Source: Anas platyrhynchos (taxonomy: Eukaryota > Chordata > Aves > Anseriformes > Anatidae). From it: a stretch of 64,000 nt of DNA. Under the pieces are notes generated by a model. That model was not told the origin of the DNA. It did no database searches and was given only the letters and a program-made list of their open reading frames with translations. The position numbers and the translations under genes are program-made. The DNA lies in NCBI RefSeq assembly GCF_047663525.1, contig NC_092590.1:51924501-51988500 (forward strand), in the 5' to 3' direction. Positions 1 to 13,000 of this stretch are shown in pieces. Position 1 is the stretch's first letter; every line of letters begins with the position of its first letter.

Positions 1-3000
1 AATCACTTAATATAGTGTGTATACATAGATCTGTAAATTTGTAGCTATTAATGACAGCAAATTAGACACATAAGTCTATGTCCATAGAATGTGTTAGAAA
101 GGAAAAACTCACAAAAAGAGAAGTTAAAAGCGGATAAATATTGCAAAACAAAGATTTAATTCACAAAATCTTTAAGCTGTTTGAGGACTACAGTTGCATG
201 CTTTGCAATGGACTTGATTTCTCATGAAGTAGAAGTAATTCAGCCTTCCTGCCTGCACTAATTCACACAAATATGATTTGTGCTTGAAATTTGTAGTGTA
301 TTAATGGATTTTAAGTGGTTCCAGCAATTCCATTAAAAGAGGATGGAATAAATAAGTGAGCAGTTTGCCAAAGGTGGAGACGCCACAGTTGTGAAACCAG
401 CTAGTGGTTTATGTCAAACACAGTCATTTAAAAAATATAGTGGTGAATTAAAGTAAAAGTGACTTAAAGATTAGGTATTCTACAAAGTGTTGCTCTAAAC
501 GAAGACAGGGGTATGAGCAGGAACATCTGGATGAAATAAACCCCCGTCTGAGAACTAAAGTAAAATAACATTGCTTGTTTGAACAATTTCTGTGCTAGGA
601 AGTAGAACCTAACACCAAGACTTTTTGGAAGAGGGACTAAAAGTTGACAATTTGATACCAAATTTTCAGCAGCTTTAGTGTCCATCTTGAATTAGAAGCT
701 TTTACCATTTGCTTACAACATGCCCAGCGCCTGACCACCCTGCCTGCTTTGCTGTCTTGGGGGTGTAAAGTCAACAGAAGGAGATGTAAAGCCGCTGAAA
801 AGAGCAAGGGTGGCACAGTGCTTAATTGCAAATGTATTGCCAGATAATCCCTCCTTTGTAACTCCTCTGCCTTCACCTGAAGCCACATGGGGACTGAAGC
901 TCTGCGTGTGCTCCTGCTCGTGAGAAAACACATGTAACAGCCAAGCCTCGCTTTTCCTTTTGTTCGGTGTCTTACTGCCAGTGCTAGCCTGGTGTTGGTC
1001 AACACAGAGGTCCCCCAAACAGAGAGATTTTTTAATTCATAAAATCTCTTGTCTTGCACATGATAATTTTCTTCCTTTGGCCAGCTCATTCCTCATTAAC
1101 CTACCAGGGTATTATATACACCAGGGTTTATTTAGATGATCTTTCAAGTGTGCTTCCTGTTTATAGAGTAATTAGCCACATGCACCAAACAAAACACGAG
1201 GCCGAGGAGTGGAGGATACCCTGCTAACAGGAAGCACCTTTCTGTAAATAGCGGTGGTGTTCCAGGCTGTTCAGCAACTGCATCTTCCCTCAGGATGTGA
1301 CCAGCTTTGAAATCCCTGTTTGGAAACAGAAGCATTTCTACTGTTAACAGGATTAAGTAAAATGAGAGATGGTCATGTCTGAATTCAGATAAATAAAAAG
1401 GTGAAGTCTGAATTGGGGTATAGATGTTTTGCTTTGGGTTACTTGGGTTTTTGGGAGAGATGAACATTACTTTGCCTGATGGAGTGAAACAATTTCAGCT
1501 TGATAATATTTACTTTGATCATATGAATGACCTTCAAGTGTGCACAGGGGAGAATAATGCAGATGACAGAGCAGACTCCTGTGATGCAGGGAATGTGTTG
1601 TTATGCTTGCTAAGCCATCTATGATTCCTAGGACACCTATTAATGGGGTGATTATATCTGTTGTTATTACTATATTCGTGCCATTATTTAAGGACACATA
1701 TGGACACCAGAAGAGGTACGTCACCAGCATAAAGTCTTGGCAGATTGCTTTCTGAAAATGAAAGTGTCAGCATGTGCAAAAAGGCTTGTCAAATTAAAAA
1801 GAGAAGACAAATTTGTTATTTTTTAAAGGAAGTAAAAAGGTTTTTTTTTTGTTTTTTTCCTTAAAAAGAGTTTGGCAATAAATGTTGATTTAAAATGAAG
1901 CTGCGAGTTTCTGGAAAACCTTTCAGGTTTTGTGGTGCTGCCCAGTACTAGAGGTTGAAAGGTTTGTTTCTGCCTCCAAAAGGGACCTTGGTGGTCCTTC
2001 AGTAGGCGACAGCTGCCTCTGACCTCCCATGGGCCCAGGCCCGCATATGGTGCACTGATGTCCCCCATCCACAAACAGACAACAAAGATGATCTAGAAGC
2101 TCCTTGGTGAACAAAATTAAACACTGCAGGTCAAATGGAAATCAATTACAAGCTGTGCAGAAGACTGTGGAAGTCAACACCAGCTCTCACCCATGAACTG
2201 GGATGGCGGCAATCAAATGTTAGGTCAGCCCAGGTCACGCTGTGGCTTTGGTGTCCATTTTTCACTCGATATAGGGAAGGGAACTCTAAACATCTGAGGC
2301 AGTGGGTGAAGTTAATGTATGACTCAGGCATACTGATGGATCCAGTGCTGAATGCATCGTGCCAATGCAAACAAATAAAATTATTCAAGGAAAAAGAAAA
2401 CAACAACAAAACCACCAACTTTTATTGTAGTAAACACAAGCACAGTCACATCTATCTAAACAAAATTTGCTAATTCTTGCATTTAAGTCTTTGTCTCTGA
2501 GTTATGTATGCAATTCATTTATCGTCATCTGCCTAGTGCAGTTAAAATGTTTTCAGTACTGAGGTTTTCTTAACATCTAAATGAACAAAGAAACTTTTCA
2601 TCCACAGTCCTAACAATTGGTGAGACTTTCAGGAAAAGCACCTAAGTGAAATAGAAGCCCCAAACCTGTTTATTTGTGTTTCTGTATAACATAATGCTTT
2701 TAAATGGCCTATGAAATATCTTCAGATGTTATTTAACCCCACTAGTCTTTAAAAAACAGTCCTGAGCCAAGAGGGTATCAGTGCTTCGATTTGAAATGAC
2801 ACCATGCAATCACTTATGTTACATGTCTATAATGTGTACAAAAGTATCCTGCATGAATACATTTTTAGCATATCTTGTAGTTATTGCAGATCTTGGCACC
2901 ATGGAGTTCCTTTCAGCCTGAGTTGGTAACCAAAAATGCAGGGTGTTGCAGGGTGGGGCAGTTGTACAATGGTGTAGATGGACATGGATGTCTTCGCCAC

Positions 3001-3939
3001 AGGCCTTTTAATTTCTAAAGCATGTGCAAGAGTCCTGCAAGCACACGTGGGATAAAACAGCCCAAACCTGACCAAGGACCTGACCAAAAAAAAACCCACA
3101 TTTGTTCCTCCCAAGGCCTTTCTGGCTTTGAGTGACTTCAACCTCTTTCTTTGTGCTTTTCTATACATTTCCTGCTACTTTTTGATCTTGGTTTCTTAAC
3201 CTACCCTTACACAAAACCAAGCTCACCATGGCCCTGTCACACTGCTCATCCCATTCCTGAGCAGATGTACCTAATTCTGGTTCAGGTGGTGATGCATTCC
3301 TGCATCCTGAGCATACTGAGGTCTCTGGGCTTTGCTGTTTGTGAACGTGAAAGGAGGCTGCCTATCAACTGGTCTATAGCAGTAGGCATACCCAGATTAA
3401 AATCATTTTAGTGTGTGTTGCACAGTTGATGATATGTGTGCACTTCTGGACTGCCTTGCTCGGACTGGCATTCTGGGACAAGAGCTTTACTTCTTGTGCC
3501 CATTACAGAGGTGAGTACTTAAAGCATTTTAACACATTTAACCAACAGTGATAACTTTGCAATGGCGAGTTTGCTGGGTCTGCCTGTGATTTGGGTGTTG
3601 TGGGGCTGCTGAACATTTTCCAGCAACATTGCAGCAGGTTTCTCTCTTCCATGGAACACAGGATCAACACAGCAGCAAAATATAATTTCAGTCTACGGAA
3701 GATGAAAAGCAATAATACTAGTAATTCTGTGTATTCTTTCTCATAATTACTGTATGTGCACAAGACTGTGCTATGTCATGTAAGTCTTCCCCAGACCAGA
3801 AGCCCCAGAGGGAAAAGTTAATCTATATAAAATAAAATTTATAGCAGAATCTGAAAAGGTGAAGACAAGGGTATGTCCCGGGGAGAATCTGGGTCAGGGC
3901 ATTAAATATTTTCCCTTGAAGCCAGGGGCATGGCTTCAA
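1..3939. other. AT-rich non-coding stretch
   Basis: I see no exon-like segment with paired splice sites here and no recognisable repeat family. Open frames on both strands are short, overlap one another and show no family motif. There is a short T-rich run near 1841-1860. The stretch reads as ordinary intergenic or intronic DNA. Confidence 0.5.
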
Positions 3940-3959
3940 TGCATGCTGGGATCTGTAGT
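3940..3959 (-). promoter_or_regulatory. ZNF143/STAF-type (SBS) motif
   Basis: The 20 bases TGCATGCTGGGATCTGTAGT closely match the reverse complement of the ZNF143/STAF binding sequence, which runs ACTACAATTCCCAGCATGCA. I count about two differences, both in the spacer between the GTAGT and GCTGGGA blocks. ZNF143 sites usually lie close to transcription starts or at chromatin loop anchors. Here the surroundings are not CpG-rich and no first exon is obvious, so a distal role or an inherited repeat copy is also possible. The motif match is visible; the function is inferred. Confidence 0.5.
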
Positions 3960-6900
3960 CTCCATTAATAGGTGACTGCAGCTGCCTGCAACGAATCCCG
4001 ACTGTGGAGTTTTATGGCCTGCATCTGGCCTACAGCTCATACCTTTAACATCCTCCAGGGAGCTGATAGTCTCATTTTTGTTCTTAGCACATAAGAACAA
4101 AATTAAAATGAAAATCTAAAATGCAAACCTATTTTTCAAACCATGAGAAGGTCAAGGAAATAACCTCTTCTGCAAAAACATCAGGGAAACACATACAGAA
4201 AAGCAGCTATCACAAATAAAAACAAGCAGCTATTACAGCACACTAGCAATTGCCTTTTAGGACTGGCTCGCGAGCATGGAAAAGTTGAAAATGTTCTTTC
4301 AAATGACTTTTAACTGCAAAGGATAGGATATTGCACTAGGCAGGATATTATGGCAGGTGGGTCCTACTGCCCTCTGCTTACATGTGTTTTCCATAGGAAG
4401 TCCATGCAATGAACTGCTCTCTACTTTCTGTTTTTAAAAGTGAAAGTCTAGACAAAAATTCTGTCACAGTTCTGTCATCACAAGGGCAGAAGTGCAGCAT
4501 CCAGAGCAGAAATGCTGACGGTGTTCCCGGGAGTCCTTGGGTGCCCTTACCAGCAGTCCCACCACAAGGTGCAGGCCTTGGCCACCAGATCCCATTTGCA
4601 GGGGACTCCTTTTTGTTCATTCTGCCCGATGTGGGGTTTTACTATATGACAGCAGTGCCCCCACATCCTCCTGAAGGCTTCTGAGCACTGCAAAAGAAAC
4701 AATTTTCCCTGCCACAGGATGAGCCCTGGCACCTACTTCCTTACACAAGAAAGCCAAGGGAGGAAGGACAAGCAAAACTGAGTGAGGACAGAGACATTTC
4801 TGCCAGCAGTTTCTCCATCCTCCCCCAGAAGCAGCTGCCACCTCCACAGCTGTCATTTGACCATGTCTCCAGCATCAGCAACAGAACCAGGACTGTTTTG
4901 TTGCCACCAGCAAAAGGAGCCAGAACAGGTTTGGGGGCTGCTGGGGGCCACGCAAGTGTGAGAGTGTTTGAGAGGAGAGCTGCAGCCTCTCCCCCTCCCC
5001 ACAGGCCAGGAGAAGTCTGATCTGCCCGTTCGGTTGATGTAGAGGAGCAATGATAATCTCATTACACACAAAATGAACTGCAGTCCGGTGACTCAAAACC
5101 CAGGTCTTTGTTGCAGCAGTTGGCGGTGTGCTTCTGTGTTTTGATGATGCATGCATAGCCTGCAGATCAAAAGCAATTTCTAGGTCACTTTACCTATAAG
5201 ATTATTGAGGTTTCCTGCTAAATCACTGAGAACAGTGAAAATTTCCAGTGTTTTTATCAAACTTGCACAGTCAGCACACAGCAAAATTAGAAGGTATGTC
5301 AGCTTTGGTTTGAGTACCTCAAAGAAACCAAAATGCTTAAAAACCAAACAGTTAAACAAAAGTCAACTTATAAATCTCTTGAAAAGTCCCAGAGACCTTC
5401 CAATCTGTCTGCTGACACCTTCTCCCTGTCTCTGACCCTCCTAAATCAAAGCATTTATCTAAAGTACAAAAGTTGACAGTTTGCATTTAATAGAAGTTGC
5501 TTGTCTTGTCAGTCTGCAGAAGTCTTGTTCCTGCTGGCTGTTTCCTTGATGATGTGTTACAGCAATGCAATAGCCAACAGCACTTACAGAAATAGATGCA
5601 AAAAATGGCTTGATTAATTTTAAATATGTTCATTCCTGAACAGAAAATGTAGGTTGCAGGAGAAAAAGAGGGGAGGGTTGTTAGGAGATGTTCTGTGTTT
5701 CAGCTAACAGAAGTTGTGTTTTAGAGGAATGATCGTTGTTGCTGATAACACATTGTAGTACAAACAAACAAACAAAAAAGGCACATTTTGTTTATCAACA
5801 TTTTCTAGGGATTTCTATTTAACAATACTTTTGTAACAGTTTCTGATTCCTCTATTCACAATTCTGCATAGTCAGTAAAGTGAAACGTCTTTTACACTTG
5901 CAAACATCAGAAATATATCCTCATGTTATTATATGCTGCTTTTGCATCTCTGAAGTTTTGCAAACTTAAACTTCAGTCCTGTGTACTTGCACATGGGCTG
6001 TACTACATCCATATGCTTTAAGTAAAGCATTTGCCTACTTTTGCACAATACAAATTGGCATCACATGGCAGTTATGAGAAATGTTTGTCTGCTTGCATGT
6101 AGTATACCATGCCCTCTTTGTAAGGTAATAGGAACTGAGAAGTCAGCATCTAGCACTGAGCACCCTGTCTGCTGTCACAGAGCTGCTGCCTGTTATGTTT
6201 TAAGGGTATTGAAATTATCTGGTTGTACTTAGTTTTCCTTTTGTTTAGAAAAAAGATCTTTTTCGATATACTGTAGAATACACATCAGATGGAGGCAGTT
6301 GGAGTTAATCCTAAACAATATTCATTTGTTTACAAGCATTTGCTGTTCCCTGGGCTGGAAGGGGGCTGTGGAGCCTTCCCGGTGACCACTGATGGCTGTG
6401 TCCTCTGAAACAACCTCTAAAGCTGTAGGTTACTTCAGGGCTGTAGGCCCCACTGGATCAGCTGTGGGTCCTGCTGCCGCCAAGTGGGCCCAGGCCCAGC
6501 AATGGGAACAGGAGGGTCAGGGAAGTGTGGATAGAGACGTGGCATGGAAAGCCTACACAGAGTGATGTGGCAAGAGGAGAAACTGGAAATGCCCTCATCA
6601 AACCTCAGTCTGGTTCAGAAGAAGCACAACAGAGGTGTGCCCACCTCTACTACTCAAGACTTCATGGGTATCTTCTCTTGTCCAGCTCACTGGTACTTTT
6701 TGAAAATTTATTTCCATCAAATGTAGACGATAATAGAGCTAACACTCCTTGATTGTCTCAGGCTGTCTGAATAGCTTTTGATCTATGTACTGGGAACCTC
6801 AATCACATATTTTTATTCAGTATAAATTCAGTTCTGAAGTCTTCTTGATTAGAAGCAATGTGTTTTAAATACCAATTTTCTTTCTTTATTTTATGGACTA

Positions 6901-8212
6901 CACTTTTCAAAACAAATACTCCTTATGAAACTATAAAGAAGTGGGATCCAATATTTTAAGCACTTATCTTACTGTTGTTACTGTAAAAGGACTGCAGCAA
7001 TATATATGACTTTTAAAAAATGTTTCTGAAGTGGGGTTCAGGCCTGTAAACTGAGTTCAAGTTCAGAAGATTATGCTGGAGGTGCATGAAAAAGCCCTGA
7101 AGTAAGTATTTTAGAGAAACTTATGATTTAAAACTGAAATAAACATTGTACTGAAAAACTAAGTATGCAGACCATGACATGAGGCTTAGGAAAACGCAGC
7201 TGAGCTTCTGTTGACAGAAGTGGAAGGCGGCTTACCTAGTGCTCCCCTCCCCAAGGATGCCTGTGGGAGGCCCAGCTCATGAATCTCTTTGTTGGACAGT
7301 GCTGAGTCCTGACCTACGTATGGTTGCAGTGATTCTCTGGACAGTTTGGAAACTCATGACCCTTTGTTTGCAAAAGACATTTTTAAATAGCAGCGTTTGG
7401 ACTCCACAGCTGATCTATGCTTTGGTATGGAAAAGCATTTCTTTAGTTCATTTTTCTCTTAAGAAAATCCATTCCAAGCCAGCAACATCATCTTCTGGTC
7501 CTGGTTAAGGCATCAGGCAAGGGAGTCAGGCTTTTACATTCAAGTTTATGCAAACACACACACCCCTACACACCCTGTTGTCTTTTTTTACAAGACGAGT
7601 GAGGGTCACCCAAAGCTTCAGCGGGGGAAGTTCAGAGCCTTAGTCCTGGCACTGACTGGAGTTTAAGCAGGAGGAGTTGTGATTTAGCTGCCCGAGGCAT
7701 TAGCAGTTTATTAGGTGTATTTGTGGAGCAGATGAAAGCTTGGGCTTTTTGGTACTTGGCCTGGCATGTGAGGTGGACAGTATCCTGGTTTGTGCAGATC
7801 CACGTCAGTGCCTGCTCGAGTTAGCAAGTGGCTGACTTTAAAGCACTCGGAGAAGTCAGGTTGTGAGATACCACATTGCATTTGTGAGTCCTGAAACCAG
7901 CAGTGCTGGCAGAGCTGTGGGTGGCATCCAGCAGAGCTCCTCCCTGGAGGAGACTTGTCTGAGCAGCCCCAGCCACCCACTGCTGCTCTCGGGCAAGTTT
8001 CTGGGCCTGGCCTCGAAATGGCGCTGCCTGGGCTGAACACCTAAACCACACTGCGTGGCCCTGAAATGGAGCTTCAGCTCCAGGGGGGAAGTGGAAAGTG
8101 GGGATTTTGTTTGGTAGCAGAAAGCTGTGTTAGCAGTCTCTGTTTCAGGCTGCAGTGGGAGGGAGTCTGTGAAAATTGCCAGCATCAACTGGTCACCATG
8201 CCCTTGGGACCA
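3960..8212. other. Non-coding stretch without recognised genes
   Basis: I find no supported exon, RNA gene or repeat family here. A short (AAAC)n-type run lies near 5760-5776 and a short CA-rich stretch near 7553-7575. Open frames are small and lack splice-site support. Confidence 0.45.
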
Positions 8213-8246
8213 CTTTTTTTTTTTTTTTTTCTTTTCTTTTTTTTCC
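8213..8246 (+). repeat. Polypyrimidine tract
   Basis: This is an uninterrupted run of 34 pyrimidines, mostly T with two C interruptions and a CC end. It may be the poly(A) tail of a minus-strand retroposed copy or a slippage-expanded simple repeat. No flanking element was recognised. Confidence 0.8.
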
Positions 8247-8588
8247 ATAACTGATCAAACGAAAAGTTTTACTAGTATAGTTTATAATAATCCTGAGCTC
8301 CCTGACTCAGGGCTTCTTTGAGTAACTCCTGGAACAAGCAGCCAGCCCTCTGAAGTCCCCAAGGCAGGGAGGTGACAACCAGCTCTGCCATATCATCGCT
8401 TCTCCGCTGGTTTTTCACAGGGAGATGCAGATGGCTGTGTTTAATGAGGTGGTTCCCATCGCAAAAGCTGCCCTGTCAGGACACCGGGTTTCTATTTGCA
8501 GTTCACCCATGATGGCTGAAACAGTTCAGCCAGAGAGTACAGATTGGACCAACTTTGGTTTCAGCTTTATTTCCAAAACATCCTAATC

Positions 8589-8722
8589 CTTTTTATATGC
8601 ATATATATGTGTGTATATGCATTATAATGTTTATACTATATATAATATCTATAACATACATATTGCATACATACAGTATTTTTAAAATATATACTATATA
8701 TGTATATATAGTATGTTATTTC
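8589..8722. repeat. AT-rich (TA)-type low-complexity block with hairpin
   Basis: The block is built almost only of TATA, TGTA and CATA steps. It includes a perfect inverted repeat with 10-bp arms at 8691-8700 and 8705-8714 around a 4-base loop. Such DNA melts easily and mutates by slippage. No coding or element content is seen. Confidence 0.75.
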
Positions 8723-9179
8723 CACTGATGATATTACTGAACAGTCAGTTACAGCCTTTCATGATATTTAATGTTATTCAGAATATTGCTGGCAAGGCAA
8801 TGACCTGAGGTTGATTTAAAAAAAATTAGATATTTCATTAATAATCAATACATTTCTGATATTGACAGCATTAGGCTCTGCTGTGTCTACTTGAAACACA
8901 TTGTTCTGGTTCCTTGCCAGATCGCTGAACCTATTATTCCTCTTACATCTCTGTACCAAGTTTTTATGCAGTACTCAACTCCAGAGCAGCAAGTTTTAAC
9001 ATGACACAGAGCCTTCTACTCTTTCTTCTTCCCTCCACAACTCCAACTGCAATACACTTTATTTAATTTACTGTAACTACTTTTCTGTTAACTGACCATG
9101 TATAATCCACGGGAACCGTAACAATGACCTGTGCGTTAAAATGAGAGTAATGGAGTATCCCCCCGACACGGAGTCAGCC
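8723..9179. other. Non-coding stretch
   Basis: Nothing recognisable is seen. The sequence is of mixed composition between the AT-rich block and the conserved-element-like stretch that follows. Confidence 0.45.
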
Positions 9180-9380
9180 CACCTTGAAAACCCTGACATT
9201 ACCACTACCCCACTGGATTAGAGGAGATGTGGTTTATATTAGTGACCTGAAGAAGGTTCATGCCCTCTGGGAGAAGGCTGTTCCCTGCAATGGCAGTGTG
9301 ATTAATGGTTTATTTACAGCACTGACATCAAGGCTGTCAGGACTCTTCATCAGTCTTTGATGTAAAACACACTAAGAGGC
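9180..9380. promoter_or_regulatory. Possible conserved non-coding element
   Basis: This stretch has balanced, non-repetitive composition, no long homopolymers and several homeodomain-like or GATTAA-type cores, such as TGATTAATGG near 9300. It stands out from its slippage-prone surroundings in the way conserved enhancers often do. There is no alignment behind this call. Confidence 0.2.
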
Positions 9381-10959
9381 CCTAGGTTGTTCTTATCTGT
9401 GCAGAGAGAAGAAATCAGAAATGAATGAATTCAGAATTTAGTGTGGCCACAGCTCTTTTAATAATATTTTCCTTAGTGACAACAACAGAAGAAAATTACA
9501 AGCTCAATTCTACTTCACTGGCCTTATTGGTAAGATGGAGGGACCACAGAGAGACTGTGGCTGCCGTTCTTTTGGGGAAAGCAGCATGTGTGACAGAGCA
9601 CGGGAGTGCTGGTGACAGGTAATGTGGTGAGAACATGCAGATGCTTACGTCAAATCCACAGGATATTGCAAGGGGTAAGCGCTTCAGTTCTACACAAACC
9701 ACAAAGCAGGATGGATTTTCATGTCCTGGGTGAATTTGAGCTTAGACAGATATTTTTAGTGATTACTCCCTAGTACTCAGCACTACTGTGTAAGGATATT
9801 TCCAATTTTTAAAACTTTGCTATTTGGGAAAAAGCTTCCCACTCCAAAAAATTTCCTGTTTTCTTGCAAAGCTGAATAAGCACAGTCTGACTTTTGTGAA
9901 AACCTCCACAGATCTGTGTGCTGGCAAACCCCACACAGCCCGCTGTTCTCATGGGCCGGCAGATTAGCGAGATAACGCGGAGGCAGCGTCAGCCCTTTCC
10001 TTCAGCCTGCTGATGGGAACTAGCTTCTTGATGTCCAGCACATTTGCATGGGTCTGCAACTTCTCCCCTGCCCCATCCAACACCTGTGGTGCAGGAAACT
10101 TGCAGCACAGATTGTGAATCAGGCCATTATGCAGTATTAGGACTGCAGTACTTTGGTTCTGCCTTGCTTTCACAGGGGACTTAAAAATGACTAAGATGCC
10201 TGAGGAGTTCTCCGGGACCCATTTGAAATAATAACTGGATGGAAACCAGTTACTGATTCTGAGCCAGATAACACTGAAAATAATGTTAAGGAGGAAAGAA
10301 AACTATTTTGGAGAGCCCAAACTTCCCCCAAATTTCCCTCTGTCAAGAGCTCTGGTGCTTGTGTTATCAGCATGCTCCAACCCCCTTGGCTTTGCGTGGG
10401 CTCCTCGTTATTTCCTGGTGCCTGAACAGCACGGCCCTATGAGATTACTCTTCTGTGTATGACAGCCTGGCAGGCTGTGTTCCTTCTTATTGGGTAAAAA
10501 TTTGCTGATAGTGATCTGTGACTTGCAGGAATATGCCTGTGAATTAAACTGTTGATCTCAACAGAGCTCTGGTTTGTTCAGAACCCTGTAACAGGCTTGC
10601 TTGGCAGAGTTGGCTTCCGAAAGCTTGTGTTACTGGGGCCCACTCTCTCCTTGGCTTTGTACAGAGTGTTGGATGGAAATTAGTGTATGCAATGAGGACC
10701 ACCCAAAGCAGATGATTTCCATTAGAACTAAATGAGTCCTCAAATGTGAGAGTGTAGGATGTACGTGCGACGGAACCCGGAGATTTCTCAACAGCAGGTG
10801 TTACTTACGGAAAGTAAAAAGCCCCAGGATGTAGTAGAAACAAACCACCCAAAGAAAGCAATCAGGAAAAAAATACAGAAGCAAATTAAAGTTTGCACAC
10901 AATGAAAACAGAGCTAAACAAAGCTGCACTTCCCTGTCCTAACTTTAATCCTCTAAAAG
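9381..10959. other. Non-coding stretch
   Basis: I see no paired splice sites around an open frame, no RNA gene and no repeat family. An open minus-strand frame at 9964-10173 has no supporting signals and is treated as chance. Confidence 0.45.
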
Positions 10960-11280
10960 GCCTTTAGACATTGTGGTAGATGGCTGCTAGCCCACATGTG
11001 AAGATCCTAACTACAATTAGGCAAATGATTGTAATTAACAGTCTGGTTGATTTTGTTTCCTGAAAGCACAAATTGCAAGCACTTTGCATATTCATTATTT
11101 GACATTTCTTCCAAGTTTCTTAGGGGAATCATTCTCAGCTCTGGACTATGAGCTAATATTTCATTCCCAGTATTTGACCTTTTTGCTGTTGGTGACTGAA
11201 ATAGACTTTTCTTTCTTGGTTGGATGCCCCTTAATTAGCCAAAAGCTTGCATGGGGAAGATGATATCTGAATGTAAACCC
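10960..11280. promoter_or_regulatory. Possible conserved enhancer-like element
   Basis: The stretch has a dense set of homeodomain and POU-type words. AATTAGGCAAATGATTGTAA and an adjoining TTAAC lie at 11015-11039. An octamer-like TTTGCATATTCATTA lies at 11084-11098, and a second TTAATTAGCC at about 11230. Clustering of TAATTA and ATTTGCAT-like words in repeat-free DNA is common in developmental enhancers. The words are visible; conservation and activity are inferred. Confidence 0.25.
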
Positions 11281-12933
11281 TTAGATGCCCAGCTCCGGCT
11301 AACTAGGCAAGCTGTACAATACTAAAACTTCTGCTAGAATACTGCTAAAGAGTACATACACAAAGTGATGCACACATACAAGAGAAAAAAAAGAAACAAA
11401 CAATCAAAGAAAACAAACGAAAGAACACTCTCAACTTCTGATGTGAAAATTGCACAAACAAAAAAAAAGTCACTTTTTTTTTTTTTTTTTTTTGCAGGAA
11501 GTTGCAGCGTTCTTTTCTAATGTTAACCCCCAAAGCTGTAGAATTTCCATGGCATGCATTTCCATTTGTGTACAGTTATATGCATTGAACCTAAAACAAA
11601 AACAAAACAAAACAAATATATATACAGAAAACAAACCTTTGTTGATGACTTTCCCCGTTTCTTTCTACCCCCCTTCCACGGAAGATTCTAGGTAATAGAA
11701 GTTTATGTGGCTGATGAGTCACAACCAACAATCATTATACTCGATACACAGTATACATATATTTTGGTGTTTTCCAGCTCCCAGGGAAAGTTGCATCATT
11801 TTCTCATTCTAAAACTTTCCCATACCACTCCCTTTATAAATCTGTTATAGGGCTTTTAGCCATTTTGTGGTCAAGGCTCTGTCCCCCGTGCAGCATGCTA
11901 GTCCCAAAATATGCTTCAGTAAACTTGGAACAAAGTTGGCCTATCCTCAGAAGCCCCTACTTCTTTTCTTCTCTCCCTCTCCAGTATCCATATGAGAATT
12001 CAAATGCAACTATTAAATGCTGCAGAGCTTGCTGTTGGTGATGAACAGCTGCAGTGAAAATATAAGGAAAGGAAACCTGGAGTTTCTGGCACCCATCTTG
12101 GGAAAACACCCAGGTCTGCAGCCTGGTCCTCACCCACTGCTCTCATCTGCCTGGTGCTACCTGAGCCTCATCTCTGGGTCCCCTCCAAGCCAGGCAGAGA
12201 GGTTCTGGTGATCCTCCACTGTCTGCATGCCCACCTGCTGGAGGGGACATCCGCAGCCTGAGTTACCTGGGTGTTGTCTTCTAGGGTGTTTCAGTTGAAC
12301 CCTGCTGGGTGAGAACCCAGAGAGCTAACTAGGTCTGTCTTGTGAGTGCAGGAAGAGGTCATCTGGAGCTGCTCCAGGCTGCTGATGGTCAGATTAGGCT
12401 AAGGAGAAAATAATTTCTGTCAGGCTCCTTCCTGCCTGCAGTGGTGTGGTGGGAGGTAGAGACTGTCCTCCCAGGACAATATTCCCAGAGAGAGAGGTGT
12501 TGTCCTTGCACATCTGAAGTGCTCAGCAGCCAATGGGTTAAGACACAGCTTTGCCACAAGCTCTGTTTTAGGTACAACTCAAAAAGTCATTAGCAGATGA
12601 ATCATATCTGCTTCCCAGATCCCCTCCTTGGGGAAAACACAGCCCTGCCAGCCCTCTGCCTTGACACACAGGAGGACCTATTGGTCTGCTGGTCCTCCTT
12701 GCCACCCTAGGGCCAGGAGGAGCAGGGGCTGGAGGCCATTTCACCCATTGGCATAGGTTAATGGGATGGACCACGGCCATCTAAAGCCTAACTTCTGCAG
12801 CAGCAGCCACTGCTTGAGCAAGTTTCTGTGCCTGTGCTCTCCTTCAGGCAGCATGTTGAATTTATGCTCTGTACATTGTGTCCGGAGTCTAATATTGCTT
12901 CTCCAGTCTGATTTATCCTGCTTTGTATTGCAG
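11281..12933. other. Non-coding stretch with T20 run
   Basis: The stretch contains a T20 run at 11474-11493 directly followed by GCAG, which imitates a splice acceptor. The frame after it shows no family signature and no strong donor. A GC-richer segment at 12.1-12.75 kb has open frames in several frames but no exon signals. I see no gene. Confidence 0.45.
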
Positions 12934-13000
12934 AGAGTTCTTGCTGTGGTATATATTACAGGGCCTGACAGTCGTTACATTGTATGTAGCAGTTTTTCAG
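12934..13000 (+). CDS. Weak exon-like segment, function unknown
   Basis: A good acceptor with a pyrimidine-rich tract ending in TTGTATTGCAG precedes an open frame that begins in phase 0 with RVLAVVYITGPDSRYI. Two donors are possible: GTATGT after 12981, giving a 48-nt exon in phase 0, or GTGCCA after 13000. No partner exon with matching phase was found nearby and no family was recognised. A chance match is at least as likely as a real exon. Confidence 0.12.

Noticed and set aside
11474..11695. Exon after T20GCAG
   Set aside because: The T run is probably a homopolymer artefact or retroposon tail. The downstream frame is biased by A-rich sequence and has no donor.
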